In this document: one piece after another, positions 45,001 to 60,000 of the stretch | How the letters are laid out: every line of letters begins with the position of its first letter | How positions within the stretch are numbered: position 1 is the first letter of the stretch | From: Bugula neritina | Lineage: Eukaryota; Bryozoa; Gymnolaemata; Cheilostomatida; Bugulidae | NCBI GenBank assembly: GCA_964035545.1 | Contig: OZ037768.1 | Coordinates: forward strand, 18,145,700 to 18,209,699 | Reading direction: 5' to 3' | DNA: 64,000 nt | The notes under the pieces: generated by a model | The model's database searches: none | What the model saw: the letters and a program-made list of their open reading frames with translations, nothing else | What the model was told of the DNA's origin: nothing | Made by a program: the position numbers and the translations under genes

Positions 45001-48000
45001 TCAGTTGTTGCTCATCGCTCCAAGACTATTATCTGATAACAGATTCAATCTAAACGCCAGATTGTATTGTGGAGTTTCCTGTTGGTTATTTGGCTCTAGC
45101 TGGTTTCCATGACAATAAGAAATTTACCTAGCAATGCATTAATACTAGTGCATCTTTGTTTTGCTGCAACTAAATTATGTTGTTATTGGTAACCACGATG
45201 ATAGACAAAGAATCCACCTTCGAATTTATGCAGCACACAGGCAATGCTCTGACTTGTGCATTGAACATGATTTCAAATTATAGAATGACTAATCTAGTTC
45301 TAACTAATAGAATCCTTAGTAATGGAGTTCTAACTAATTTTAACTAATAATTTAGTTTTAACTAATAATAGAGTTTTAACTAATAATTTAGTGTTGAAGT
45401 GTAAGAAAATTCAACTAATGCTTGTTATAGTAGCACTTGGTAAGTTCCCACCATGGCCAATGTTGGCTTCAATCTGCAGTTTGCATTATATCAGTTGTTG
45501 CCTACTAAGTCATGATGCATCACAACACAACTAGCAGTTGTCAGTTTTATTTTGAGCTCAATAAACGTTCATAACTAATTTTGGAATGACTTCATAGCTA
45601 CCGAAATTCTGCAGTCTTCAACCTGAGCTATATATGTCACAAGGTAATCCATCAACTGTGCAGGCTCAGTAAGGCATTTCATAGCATCTAATTTATTTTA
45701 ATATATTGCTCTGAGTAACACAGATCGTCGTGATTAACATATATCATAATGTAATTTAGTAATTAATTTCTCTCTGCAGAAATTGACTGGGACATTGCTG
45801 CAGATGCAACAACATGTGGAGTCCTTGAATGAGATGTCAAAGGAAATCATACCACTGCGATATCGAAGGGAACTGCCTAACTTTCCAGTTAAGGCCAAAT
45901 CTCTTCTTTCATTCACTCATGGAGAGGTGAGATACTCGTGAGATGTGTTTCTCATAAGTGAGAGGTTAATTTCTTTGGATAATGAGAAAAGCTCTCCAAG
46001 TTTTCCGATTTAAAACTTTTTAAATTATAATTTTCCGACAAGTTTAACTGCAGAGCTGTGTTTTTGAATAGTTGAAGTTGTTGATTGGAAACAAATACAA
46101 TTTGTCTAGTAGGTAGGTCCCTGTTTTGACCTGTTTGTCATGCTATTTCAAGTTGTTAAAAGAATAAAAAGACAACAATTTAAATATATGTCTGTGCAAA
46201 TCGCCTATTGGGGGAAGGGGTGTGAGAGGGCAACTGCTCTGTGTAATCTGGAATTATCCCACCATTTGATCATTTATAATTCATTATAATATACTCTATT
46301 TACTGAATGTGTAGAAGTATTTGTATCATTCTAGATTTTCAGTGTTGTTTGCATTGGATCATATTTAATAATTGTGCTGCATGACTACTTTATATCAAGT
46401 GTTTATATTATACATTTTAGTTCTCTATTAACGAAGGTGACGAATGCCTCATTGTTGACAATTCAAATCAGATTGCTTGGCTAGTAAGTACTAAACCTGT
46501 TATTAAGGGTAGTTAATACGCAGTTCAGATATTCCGTTATATAATTACCATATTTGAGTAGTTAAGTAAATGATCTAAATCATTATACGATGAAACAAAC
46601 TCACTAGTAGCAATAGTAAAACCCTTATAATAATGACAAAACTTCAGTTTTGTGTCAACCAGTATCTTTAAAGAGTTGTCTTCTATAATACAACTCTTAA
46701 TTTCATTGGTTGAAAAGTTGTGTGCTCCAAGACAGTTGTTTTAGATTTGCATGCTGCAGGCTGTAAATTTCATTAATAATAAAACAATTTGTAGGTTCGA
46801 AATGAAGCTGGCCAGGAGGACGAGTTACCCCCTGTTATACTGGTGTTGTCTTCCCTTTGCAAAGAAGCTATTGACGCTAGTTGGGGGTAAGCAACTGTCA
46901 CTATGACCCCAGGCTAAATTAGAAAGTTGTCTAATGATAATTTTGGGTTTAAAATTTTGGGTTAGCCATAACAATATGGGATAATATTGCGTATGTTTTA
47001 GTTGTGCTGTTGAATTTAATAGCCAAACACTAATGCTGATTTATATTTAAACATGGGGTTGACATATAAATAATAAAAACATAGATTTTGTTTACATGAT
47101 GTAGTTATTTCGACTTCAAACTATGTTGATATGTTGTTATTTAGAATTAATTATTCATTGATTGTTGACTTCAGATATATTTGGTCAGTTTCTTGCTCAT
47201 CTCCATGCGATTTTTTTTATTTTAAATTCGGTAATAATGAACACATGTTTTGATGATGCTCTTAAATTTAAAAGTTTTAAATTATGTTCTCATAGTAATC
47301 TATTAAACAATAGCTGTTGCAATTAATAATTTTATTTTATAGTTTCAGTTTGGTTGTTTGATAAATGTTTAATAGTTACAGAAGTGCAGTTAGTTTGAGA
47401 TGATTTCAAGCATGCAATCTCCTCCATACAGAAACAATTATCAATCTTGGTGTGTGGATTTACCTGCATCTGCCTTCCATTGTAGTCTTCGGAAACACAT
47501 GCTTGCTGGATGGAGACTCCTGGTGTCTAAAGCCCTTCAGCATGTCGTAGACAAAGTTGTCCAGCTTGTTTCTGAGAAATCAAATAAGCAGTTGGTAAGC
47601 CTACACTGTTCAGAGTTGTCTTCTATGTATATTTGTAGATGATTAACATTGTTTAAAATTAAGAGTTGCCTTCTGTATATTTTTCATGGTGCTCGCTTGT
47701 TGGCTGTAAGCTATGTATAAGCTCTCTATTACTTTGCACAAAAACTAAACTGAACTGCTCATATTCTTTTATTTTCAATATGTCACCAGCTTTTTAAATG
47801 TATTTTTTTAAAATCTGTTGTTTGAGTGGCTATCAAGAATTGATTAAATACATGATTTTATTATATTTATTGTTTTTACATTATTCTCAACTGAAGATTA
47901 TTGTGAAGCAAGACTACTGGAAAATGTGTATTTATTCACTTAGTTATTATATTCCTCGATCCACTATAGTTGCTGAAAGGGGCTCTACATACATACGACT

Positions 48001-51000
48001 CAAATTGAACTCTGTCTTTTGTGTAAAAATGGCCCACAGGTTACATTTCATAGAGTACTATGACTGTGGCAGTACTATATGCCATAACTTCAACATTTGT
48101 GTTTAAATGTATACATATTATTATATACAATTTATTTGAAAACATAATTTATTTGTCTGTCTTTCATTTAGCTTTATATTTTTGTGAAATATTTTCATGT
48201 TAAACTGATTACATATAATTCATGTAGTTGCAAGGCTTGTGTAAGGATGAGAGGAATGACTTGCTGATATCTCTACAGCAACTGCTGAGTAAAATATCTC
48301 TCAACAGTTTACCAGAGAGTGAATACGACCTCCTTGCTGATAATGTGGAGGAATTTGTTGACCTAATATCCTCTTTACACGATGTCACTGGTAATTTTAC
48401 TTCTAATACTTAAACTACTTTTATTCTATTTATAAAACTTTTTAAAATATATTTATTATAAATTCATTGTAAAATTTACTATAAATAGATGTGCTATCAG
48501 TTTTATATGCTATATGTTTTTAATATTTTGACGTTATTTTTATAGCTATCTGTTTACATATTTGTCTGAACATTTTATGACCAATAAGATTTTTATTTAG
48601 ATGCGTTGCTATGCGTCAAAAAGGAAACAAAAATTCTTGACCAACATATATTTGGCTATAGCAGAACATTGGGTTTGAATTTGCAATGTACCTGCTTGTT
48701 CAATTTGATGAGCTTTAATCATGCAGTGATTAACCTTGTAATTAACCTACATTTTATTTTACTGTCTAGAATCAAGCGGTGAAAATGATTGTATGGAGCT
48801 GTTTACAAGTGCGGAGAAAATGACAAGAGCCTATCAAGTGAGTATTGCTGCCGCCATTTCTTCTTCGGCAGCGTAATACTGTGACACACATTTGAGCTCC
48901 TGTAGCTTCAAAGTATCTTATCAATTTTTCTACTGCTGTTGATATGTCGGAGGCCACATGGGCTTTTTACTGATAAGTAAGCAGAAGAAATTATCTATTA
49001 CTCGTAATACCCATGGAGCGCTGAGGTTTGTTTACATTGGATGGTTCATGTTTCATCTGAAGAATAATTAGTTTCAGGCAACTGCTGTACTGCTCAGCTT
49101 CTGTCACAGTTTTACAACGCACACTCACTTCCACCCAGTTGGTGGTTACCAGTCACTGCTTTTCTCTAACTTTAAGCTGTTTAGTTATTATATTTAATGT
49201 AAGTATATAATATTTATATAATTTACTTACATGGTGTTACATAATAGGTTGAAGTATTGTGATATTTAGACTGCAGGTTGATTCAATAGAATATATTTTT
49301 TCTTGAGCAGTCTGAATGAAAAGTTGCATGTAAACTGTAAATCATGGTTCATAAATTTTTTTACTGGTTGGTATTTTTAAGTTTCATGTTAAAATGTATA
49401 CGCTCTGCTAGAAATTTTGAAGATATCTAATGTGTATAGAAATATATTCTAGTACTTCTGATCTTTAAGTACATTCTTGAAGCTGACTTTTCCTAAATGT
49501 TTATTAGATCATTTTCGAGCTACTTATTGTTTATGCAGGGCTACCAATTACTAAGCTAATGAATGTGATCAAATAATAATTGATCTTTCCAGTCAGAAAG
49601 ATGCTTTGCTTTATTCGCTCATATACACGCATGTAGATGGGCATGTTTTGTTGAGCAATGCACACACCGGCATACATAAAGTTGATATAATATGCTAATA
49701 TGCTAGGATATGGAGATATATATGGATCATTATTCTGAGCTGATTGATAAGAGCACAGCTTGTGAGAGTCTGGTTGTATCAGACCTCGTAGACGATAGTC
49801 AGAAGTTCAGGTCCACTGCTTTCATCAAGAAGTGAGTACATCTTCTCTCTTAAAAGATTTGTATTTTCTACTTACTCCAGTAATTGGTGAACTTGAAACT
49901 GTTTCTTGGCGAGCATGGATTTATAATAACGTGGAAGTTTTATAGATATGTCACATGATTGTTGTGGGAGAAGAATAATTGCGCATGTTTACATTTTTTC
50001 TGATATACATGTTGTAACACTTTCCTAATTCTCAAATATTGACACTATTTAAGTGTATGCCTGTACTGTCATATATAAACTAACCTTAGAATGTCGTCTT
50101 TTCATCTTGTAGCAGGTAGAAAGTAACATCTAGTAAGACTCTGCTAGTTGGTCACTTTGGTGCAGTAGATACACAGTATTTATGTATAACCAAGAGCTTT
50201 GCTTGAGCTAACTGGTTGTTAGTGTTTAATGTTACAAGTTACAGTGGTGGTGGTGGTGTTTAGGTATAACATGCATGTCTAGTAGTATTCAAGTTAAGAT
50301 AGTTCAGCTCTCTTTGGTGTTATTTTTTATAAAATTATTTACTTTGGGCAAATCATAGATTTCTGTAGTTATGACTTCTAAATAATTTTGCTGTCTGGTA
50401 ATTTCAATTTTCTGTATTTAATTTAGTTTAGTTGCTAGTATCTAATTTCTAGATTGAATTTCATACACTAAAAAATTAGTATATTCAGTAATGGATGCTG
50501 CCTAGGTGACCTCATTTCATCTAACATGTCTGTTCAGTGTACCCTATTCATATTCTACCATGGGAGTTATATTCTTTTTTACTGAATGCCCTATTCGCAA
50601 TCTCACCCTCTTACCCCTCAAGATTTGAATTGTTTTCTAAGTATTAGCACGCAGCAGCTGACATTTGCTCAACACTCCCCTCACGAGAAACTGCACTGCA
50701 GTTGTATTTGTGTGACATTTGTTTTCGTGGCTCAGGGCTAGACTTAGCATCAGCACTGAAGTAAGTTGTGAGTACACAGCTGTTTGCTCATGTCTCAACT
50801 AACCTTTCAGTCTAATAAACAACAGGTTGGATTTCCTAGTGATGTCACGTTTATAAATACTCATCTCACGCCACATTCACTGTAAAAAGATATTCAGGGA
50901 GTTGGACCATAAAATAAAAATTAAAACACAAACAATGAAACTCATGAGTTATAAAGAAATGCCTCTTCAAGTATTAATTTTTAAATAACAGTACAGCAAC

Positions 51001-54000
51001 GAATTAAGTTTTGACCCACTTACCTTTTTTTAGCTTTTATGTAATAATGTTACTAGTAACTGAAACAAATTCATGTAAACGCCAAAACATTATATGTGCT
51101 GTTTGTATTTTGGGAGTTATCTTCTACAAGAAATATAATTATGGTAGCTGGAAAGACTTCATTTAGTAGAAATAGAGAGGTTTTCCTACTTAATTGGTAA
51201 CTTTTATAACTCTTGGTCAGGTTAGTGGTTTAGCTATGGCCTGCCACACCTTTGAAGCTAAAATTAGCAACACATACCTGTGTGGTTGTTTGTGTAAGAG
51301 TACCTTTAGCTAGGGGTGTAGTGTAGTCTAGTATATAAAGTATGTTATTGGAAGTCACTGTCATTATGTTATTTTAAACAGTGGGTCTATGTGTGTCATA
51401 ATAGGTACTAATATCCTCTTCATTACTTATGGGATATTTAGTGGTTATAATCCTTCTACCATATTCACCAACCATTCAGTTTTGGTACTAGTCTCCTACT
51501 AAATGTTGTCTGCTCTTGGGATAGTCAGTGTGTATTACGGATATGTTGATCCCAGGTAGGTTGTTTACGCTGTCTGCTACAGGTAAGATGGGTTGCTGGT
51601 ACCTACCATGTAATCACTCATTCATTGCTATCTACTTTGACTCATGAGAAATATTTTACAAATAGAGGTAGCCTATATTTTCACCTTTCTTGTTTGAAAA
51701 CCTACATTTCATCTTTTGCTCATTTTGGACTCAACTTAAGTTTAGTATCGGGTTTTGAATCTAACCTGACTAAATGTTCAAACTCCTTTGGTCAAGTGTA
51801 ACTGGTTAGGAGAGAATTTGAATTGGATATGTTTTTAAAAAATTGGATATTTTGTTAGCATCATGTTTATATGTACCTAAGTTATGATGCCGTATAATGC
51901 ATAGGTTGAGTTATATGTGAACATCGGCTGTTATTATCATATTGCTTGTTGTAAGTGTAGAAATTGTCTTATCTCATATTTCACAGTTACATTTGGAATA
52001 TTGTTATAGATCTCACGTCATAAGTGTCCTTTTATTCTAAAAGTTAATCCTGATAGTTTGATGATCAGTGGTGTGGAAGAAATAGGGTTTAGTATTAACT
52101 GCAGTATTGCTCCATCAATTGCATTCTAAGATTACGGCTAAGGTCTTGTTGTCTTCTTTACTAGTCTAACAACCTCTTTTTATCACTGGATGGTTCATAA
52201 ATATGAATATTCTTGTTTCGTAGTGAATTATCAATTTTATCTGTAGGTCATACATTGCCCCCTTGAAGTGCATTTACATTACATATGTTGCTAATTTATA
52301 GCTTACTGGCAGATTTATAGCCATTAGCTACAGTCATTAATGTGTCACCTTCAATTTTTGTTAAATCTGATCTTTGGCTGTTAAGTGATGATGATCATAA
52401 CCGACCTGTATATTTCACTCAGTCTTAGGTATTCCTGATGAGCACCAGCTGACAAGGTAGGTGCAGTAATGGAGCAATTGAGAAAAGCTTGTGTTCCAGG
52501 CTAGAAATGTAGGAAAAGAAGTTTCAAACCGCGCCCCAAACCAAAATTTAAGAACATCAAAGAACTTAGGCTATCTCAATTTCTCCACTACTGCTCCTAG
52601 TTGCAACTGACAGTTCGACAGCTTTAAATGCTAAGAAACTGCTAACCGAGTTCTTGTGCCTTGCCTACTCAGGTAGGGCGTAGTGTTGACTGTCGGTGTC
52701 AATCTGTTCTGTAGAATACCTCACAATTCAGACGATACGTCTGCTGGTGGTGAAGAAGTAGATGATACTCTGTACATTTGCGAGAAATCTGGTGGATCTT
52801 CTGATCTTGATGTCATCCAACAGGAAATGAACACAGAGAGGAGACCTATAAGGTGGGTTCCCTCATGTAGCTTTACTCAACTTTATATGCAGGATTATTG
52901 ACTGCCTTGTTTGAAATATCTGCAAACATTTTCTCTTTTTCTTTCATCACATTTACAATGTGTAATTATAAGCTAGAGTTGGGAAATTGTGTAGTTTTGG
53001 TTCACATACTATAGCCATGAGGTTGATATTGGGTCAGCATCTGGTAATACATGCTGATTGGCTGATTAGGTCAACTCAACATAATTATCTGCTATGAAGA
53101 CATTAATGTCGGTTTACTCCTCAATATCTGCTGTATATTTACTATGTATTTGCCATTCTGGAGTCACGCTATAAGCTACAAGTATACTGAGATACTACTT
53201 TACAGCTAATGCTTTTACACATTAATTTTTTGCCCTCTGTTTTGACATATGACAAATGCACAAGATTAGCAAAATGTATTGATTGAGACAGTGAGAAAGC
53301 CTACTATGAAAGCCCTCTCAGTATTATAAGAATGCTAGTTGTTTGGGATGTAAAAGTGCTTTGCATATTTGTTACAGGTTAAAATTGGTAAAATTGTAAA
53401 TGTAAATTGTAAAAATGTAGGTATATATTGTGTTAGGGAGCTAAATAGGTAGGAGGGTGGCTTTGGGGTTAGTATTGAAAAGACCATCACATAATCACTG
53501 CAACAAATATGTTCAGAGGAGATAACTCCTCAGATTTTATATAGTAGTTATTGTGTTGGCAGTTGGAACATTTTAAAAACTTTTTACAATGGAATGTAAT
53601 GTTATATAATCCTTTTATAATAACTTTTTTAAAATGCATATTTTTCACATGAACTGTTAAAATTTGTTTTTCAATGAGATGTTTCAAAGCATTTATAATA
53701 ATGTAGTAAAACTGGAGGTTACTGAACCTTAGTTATGCAATGAAAAACATCATTGGCTGGATTCACCTCTCCCTTCCCACTAACAATTCTGCCTATTTTT
53801 AGAAATTTATATTTGTTAGTTTTCATTAATAGAACCACTAAAGCAAGTAATCATAGTAACTACTAAATTGGTGATTATCGGCTACTATTTATTGTATTAG
53901 GAAAACTTACTATCTAGTCTCTGCTATTGAGGCTCATTCTGCAGCTATAATTACTCTGTGCAGATGGCTGTATGAGACCATTCCATGTGCTCAAATGGCC

Positions 54001-57000
54001 GTTTCATTTCAGCCTGCTGCTTTACTCTCGGCAGCATAAGTTCAAGTGTGGTACTAGCAGATTCAAACTTTTACAAAAAGCAAAATTTTTTCTACTCTGT
54101 TATTATATTTGATTGTTTTTTATTGTAAAAATTGTCAATTCATGTGTCAAATTCCATCAGTTAGAAGGAAGTTCATATTCTTGCGTTACAGACTGACAGT
54201 AACAACAGAAGTAGATGACGACGTTTTTACAGTCTGCACGATTCAAGAAACTACTAAGTTTCTTATCTCCGGAGTCAAAGACCCTCTCACTGATGAAGTC
54301 ATATCCTTAGATCAGGCCCTGGCAAAGAAAATTGTAGACCAGGAAAAAGGAGTTTACTGGTAATTGTCTACACTTTTACTTTAGTATCTGAATTTTCAAG
54401 TTTAATTTGCTGTCAGGTTAGTGTAAACCCTCATTCACACTTACCGTAACGTACGCTGTAACAGCAAATATCAGCCAATTTTACAAATGTCTGAGCTTCC
54501 TGTACGGTGTTGGGGTACGGTAGGATCAAGCACTGCTACTGGACAGAAAAACTTTTGCGTTAACTCATTGGAGATAATTGTCAAATGAAGTGTCATAGAT
54601 CGTACCTAATAGCAGACTTTGAAAACTTCAGCCTGGACACATTAAAAATGACTGATATTTTACGTTACGACATACGTTACGGTAAATGTGAATGAGGGGT
54701 AAAGCTGAGGTCCTGCATGCTAATGATATGGGTGCTGCATGACTTCTACTATATTTAGAGGCTATATTATTATAGTACTAATTTGAAAGTGTTAGAGGTT
54801 GGGAAGAATAATTAACGAAATGACACCCTAATCTATTTATTCAATTTAGACCACTTTATAGTGTTCTATGTCTAATGTCAATTATTGTTATTTACAACCA
54901 GAGTGTACATATATAATTCTTATAATTTATTCTTCTGTGATAGCTGGCATGTGATAGGCTTGATTTCCTGCTGAATAAAGTAGATGCGCACGTGTAACTA
55001 TCAGATATGTTGCATTCAGTTTGAGTGAAGAGGATTGTGGTGTGCCCATCAATGAGGCTGTGCAGAAGGGTCTGATCATAGTGCAGGAGGCATGCACCAG
55101 TAAGGACTTTGAACAGCTGGAGTCTCAGAGAGTCAAGTCCAGAATCCCCTCTGTAGAGTTGAGCAGTGAGACGCGAGTTCCTCAGGCTACATACACAGTC
55201 ACAGGTGAGGGAGATAACTACTGAGTAATCTAGTTTACTTGTTGGTATCTCAGATTAATAAGTTTACTAAAGTAATTAGCTGTGGTTTGAGCTGTTTAGT
55301 GTAATAATGACTAAGGAGTACCCTACAGATGCAGAGGTGAGATGAGAGGGTCAGAATTTGATGCAGTAGCTGTTGATAAATTGCATTCATTATTAACTTA
55401 GTCACTCTTATTATACGGTAGTTTATTACTTCATATTACCGCTGGAAGTCTGATATAATCGGTACACCATTCTTCAGTGGTAGTTGTTTTTCAACTTCTG
55501 GTTGTTCCAAATCTAGTAATTGAGAGATCATTGCTGATAAGTTGGTTAACTGTCTGGATTTGGTTCAGTTGGGTTTAGATGCCAGAAGAGGTGATAGCCT
55601 TGGTTCTACAAGAGTTTGGTTGAAAAAATGTCATTTCTATACAAGCACCCAGGGTTTTTAAAATACTTTCATTTGTTTTATTTGCCAAGACTTTCTAAAA
55701 GATGTGTACTGGGTATACTAGTTGTGATGCAGCATAAAGTGAATACATTTTGCATACAAACCCACAAATTGTGGAAGCCGAATCTCCACATAAACCAGCA
55801 GTTTTATGACTACCACAGCTTAATAAGTACATACTCATTCACATGCTGAAGTGTGCAGCCTGCTGCACCGGTTAGCCAATAGGATACAAGATAACATTTC
55901 AAGGGTCATCAACATATTTTGATTTCTAGACATGTTATTGAATTAGAGAAGGCACAAACAGCTGTCACAAGTTAATTCTGTCCATATACCATGTATCTTG
56001 CACTGCTGTGGTGAGTCTATTTGGTGAAGACTTAGGCTAGTTTACTGACAGTCAGTATGCACAATTCTAGCCTGTGTTCCAACAGTTTTTGAGTTGTTAG
56101 GATTGCCAACTGTAAACATGGTGAGTGTAAAGAGTGGAAGGAAATCTTAATAGATTAACATTAGCGTTTAATTGGCTGCAATTGAGTGAGCTGTCCTAAT
56201 GATGTTCCTTGCGTAGAGCTTTGGCTTCTAGTGATTGTGTTGATAAGGGCTAGTTGAGTAGTGCCACCCCTACATCTAGTAATGTCTTGTTAGAAGCTGG
56301 CACTATATCTTACTCAGTGTGAGTATCTGTGACATCACAACACAGCATTTTTATTCACTGGAATTATGAAAAATTGTTCTAGAAACTGCTTCAGTACTGT
56401 TTTGTGAATTTGACTGTTGCTAACATCTCAAAAAGGTAACAAATTTACTTTTAGTATTACTTACTCTGATCAACAGCTTTTGGTTATACTTGGAAATGTG
56501 TTTATTGTAAGGCAGTCTTGAGCTGTATTATTAGTACACTAGAATGCTCACTTTCAAGCTACTAGGATGGATTTTTTATTAATGTTTGGAAACCACAACC
56601 AAAAGTTCATGCAAACTGCAACACAAATTAATCCTTACAGCATGGAAACACAGTGTCTGGCAGTTATATGGAGTACAAGTGCACTGTATAAAGTATAGAC
56701 TATAGAGTATACTAGATTCATGCTAGGGTTGCAGTAGTGATGTATCAAAGTGTACTAGACAACATGTATATAATCTGCTGGTGTTGTTATAAGTCTGGCA
56801 TTACAATAGATGAGGTTAAAAGGTTGCATAGTTAGTTTGGTTTAGTGTTGGATACGATCAAAGAACAATCTTTGGTCAACTAGTTACAGAGTTGGCATCA
56901 TTTACGTGCTAGGGAAGGCTTGGAGCTATTGTAACATTGAAATTAGAGTTTTAGTTCAATGTGTTATAATATTCTCTTTGGTAAAAAGTATGTTGCTTGG

Positions 57001-60000
57001 AAGTGGTATAAGACTCAAGTTGATGAAGTAGTGTCAGAGAGGTGCTTATGGTGGTGGTAGTATAGGAAAGGTAAGGACATACATGACTCATTGTCATGGA
57101 ATGCTGTTTACTACTGCCAGGACTTTATTGATCTTCAGATGCTGCCTTCCTATTTTATGTAAGCTGATAGTCAGCTGCTATGACTGGAAGTAAATTGTAT
57201 TAGTTGTTGACAATGGTTAGCTGTTATTGGTCACTGGTAGGATATTTATATTACAGACCAGTTATAATTTGTTTATTGACTTATTCTATAAGAAATGTGT
57301 GCTAATTTATTTGATTGTATTATAATGATATAAACGTACAGGTGAGAGTGTTATCAAACCATGTAAGACATATGAATACTTGAGTTGGTTATGTGTTTAA
57401 GTACTATAGATATAAGTGTGTTAGAGGTAAGTGTATTAGATGTAAGTAAATTAGATGTAAGTATATTCAACTTTTCAGTACTAGCAGTCTAACATGCACA
57501 ACAATGTAAAGGAGATAAGTGTAAGTAATAGCAGTAATAGCGGTAAGTATAACCGTGGAAATGTTGTAAGTAGAGTCGCTGTATACGATTAGTACTGTTG
57601 ATGTATAATATACAAGTTCGTTCATATTCATCCATTTATTCTAGTCTAACCAGTCTAGGGCTATTCTAGGGCTACCACTATGATGTATAACAGCTGCATG
57701 TAACATCTAATGACATCATAAACTGAAGGTTAATTAACATCTAGGAAAGAAAAAAGTGCTTATTTATGTAATAAATTATAGTTAGTCATAGGCTGAGCTG
57801 GCTGGTAACTGTGATTGTGAATCAGCAGTAGTAGGTATTATGTTCTACTATTTTCAAAGATGTTCACTGCACAAACCTGGTGTTTATTTATAAATCTTGT
57901 GTTCTTTCAGGTATTATGGACACCAAGACTGGAAATATTTTGACCGTGTCACAAGCTGTGAGACGAGGAGTTATCAGTCCGAATGATTCTAGCTTCGTTT
58001 CTACCTTTGATGGCAAGACACTAACCTTCCAGGAGGCGTTAGAAGAGGGCTATATAATATCTGAGAAACTGAATGAAGATGTACATATAAATGGCGATAC
58101 AACAGCTGTGGATGCCATTGAAGCATCCGGTGGACCGAGTGACTACGAGGTTGACAATGTCCTTGACCCCCGGACTAAGTACCGAGTTAGCTTACCGTAT
58201 GCTGTGAGCAGAGGCATCGTAGACCCTAGCAAGTCTGAATATAGAAACCCTGACACTGGGGAATACATGAGTTTGACAGATGCTGTGAATAAGCAAGTGG
58301 TGAAGGCGGCTAAAGTGACCCCTGGCACCTCCGTCAAAGCTCTCATCAACCTCCTGCAGCTCCATGATGCCGGTGCCACTCCTGTAAGGTATGTGTTTCC
58401 ACACGCCAAGGAGGACCCTAGCGTGAGTTCTTACAGAGCATTGTCTCGTCACATGGACAGCAGTGTGAAGTCCGTGGTGAACCATTCTGGGGAACCTGTG
58501 TCTATACGGGAGGCCTACCAGTCCGGACTTATCAAATTTGACTCACTCAGCTATGTCAACGCTGATGGATCTCTGATCAGCCTGGAGAAAGCCGTACAGT
58601 GTGGTCTGCTCACTATGCCTGCCATGCAATGTATTCTGGGAGCGTGTAAGAAGCTTTCACTACAAAGTCATATTGATTCTGGCAGGATCAGCCCAAATGG
58701 TGCCTCCGTGATTTCCAATAACTCATCAATACCAATCGATGATGCCATCAGAAATCGAAAGCTGGACCCGTACTCTGTTTTTATTCGTGATAAAGCCTCT
58801 AATCAAATAATTTCTCTTGGATATGCTATTGATGAAGGGATTATAGCTCCTGAGGATGGACAAACTTTACAGAAATGTCTCAACTCAGGCAATATTGTTG
58901 CTGGCATCATTCCATCTAATGAGCTCAAAGTTGCTTATGTTATTGAGAAGTTAGCTTCGGACAATAAAGATATTAAAATAACACATCCTGACACAAAGGA
59001 AGTGATGTCACTGAGAGAGGCTGTGCTCTCGGGGATATATGATGCACAAAGAGCGGAAGTGGTAGATCCTTCTGATAATCATCGCATCTCTTTGGTAGAA
59101 GCCGCTGAAGAAGGACTTATTTCAAAGCAAGATGCCAAGGCCCTGTTCAACGCCATGGATAAAATGTCTCTTCAAAATGCTATGGATAACAACATGGTTA
59201 ACGGAGAATGGTGTAACCCTGACACTAAGACCAACATTTCCCTGCAGGAGGCAATTGATGAGGGATATGTTATTCCTGAAACCGTCTTCTTTGTAGACAA
59301 AGGGACTGGTAGAATTGGAACACTCGCCACTGGTATTAAAGAAGGCAAGTTTATGTACCAGCTACACTTTAATTCAGAAACAGAGAGCTGCCAGGCCTAT
59401 TTTTTAGTGACTTGATGAAGATTAGAATATTAATAAATTGAGTGTTTGTGGAACCTTTAAAATTTTACAGTCTTAATTAGCAGTTCCGGATTACTATTTG
59501 CTGTCGAATAGAATTTGCGATTTCTGAGCTCTGAATAACTGAATAAGTTGACACTATGGCATATGTTGTAGGCAAGCTAGACAGTCTAGAGAGCTCATTG
59601 GTGAGCAGTTCGGACTCTGGATTGGATGGAATGGATAATGGTCCAGCACCTAACAGCCTCGCCAATGGTACTCTCCCAGTTAGTGAAGCAGTTGCTAAGC
59701 AACTTATCAACCCGGAAGTAAAGTCATGGAAGTTTCTGGAAGAGGAAGCGCCATTGTTAGATTTTATAAATGTTGGGGCTGTGAATGATAAGACTGAGCT
59801 GTTGATTGATGCGGATGTCAAAGTATCGGTTAGTTTATACAAAGTAATTTAACAGTTGTTTGGGCGATTGATTTTGGAATTGCTTTCTCTTTTACTAGCT
59901 TTTAGGCGTACGTTGTTTAACAGCAAAGATTAATCACCTTTTTATTTATATATTTATAAAAAACAAAATAATTCTTGCATAATTTCTTATTATTGATTTG

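Larger units (their letters stand above)
54192..59344 (+). other. plakin (plectin) repeat region of the spectraplakin
   Basis: Repeats of the form [DP]-x-T/S...ISLxEAvxxGxI are spread over exons 54192, 55020 and the single 1,434-bp exon 57911-59344. Examples: KDPLTDEVISLDQALAKKIV, DTKTGNILTVSQAVRRGVIS, NPDTGEYMSLTDAVNKQVV, HPDTKEVMSLREAVLSGIY, DPSDNHRISLVEAAEEGLI, NPDTKTNISLQEAIDEGYVI. About a dozen half-repeats are visible. In other plakins these bind intermediate filaments or are of unknown use; between plakin domain and rod they match the long plakin-repeat isoforms of MACF/dystonin/Shot. Confidence 0.85.

Noticed and set aside
57880-59415. 511-codon ORF as a separate intron-less gene
   Set aside because: It is the plakin-repeat exon; the start lies before a good acceptor (ttctttcag) and the codons join in phase to 55204.
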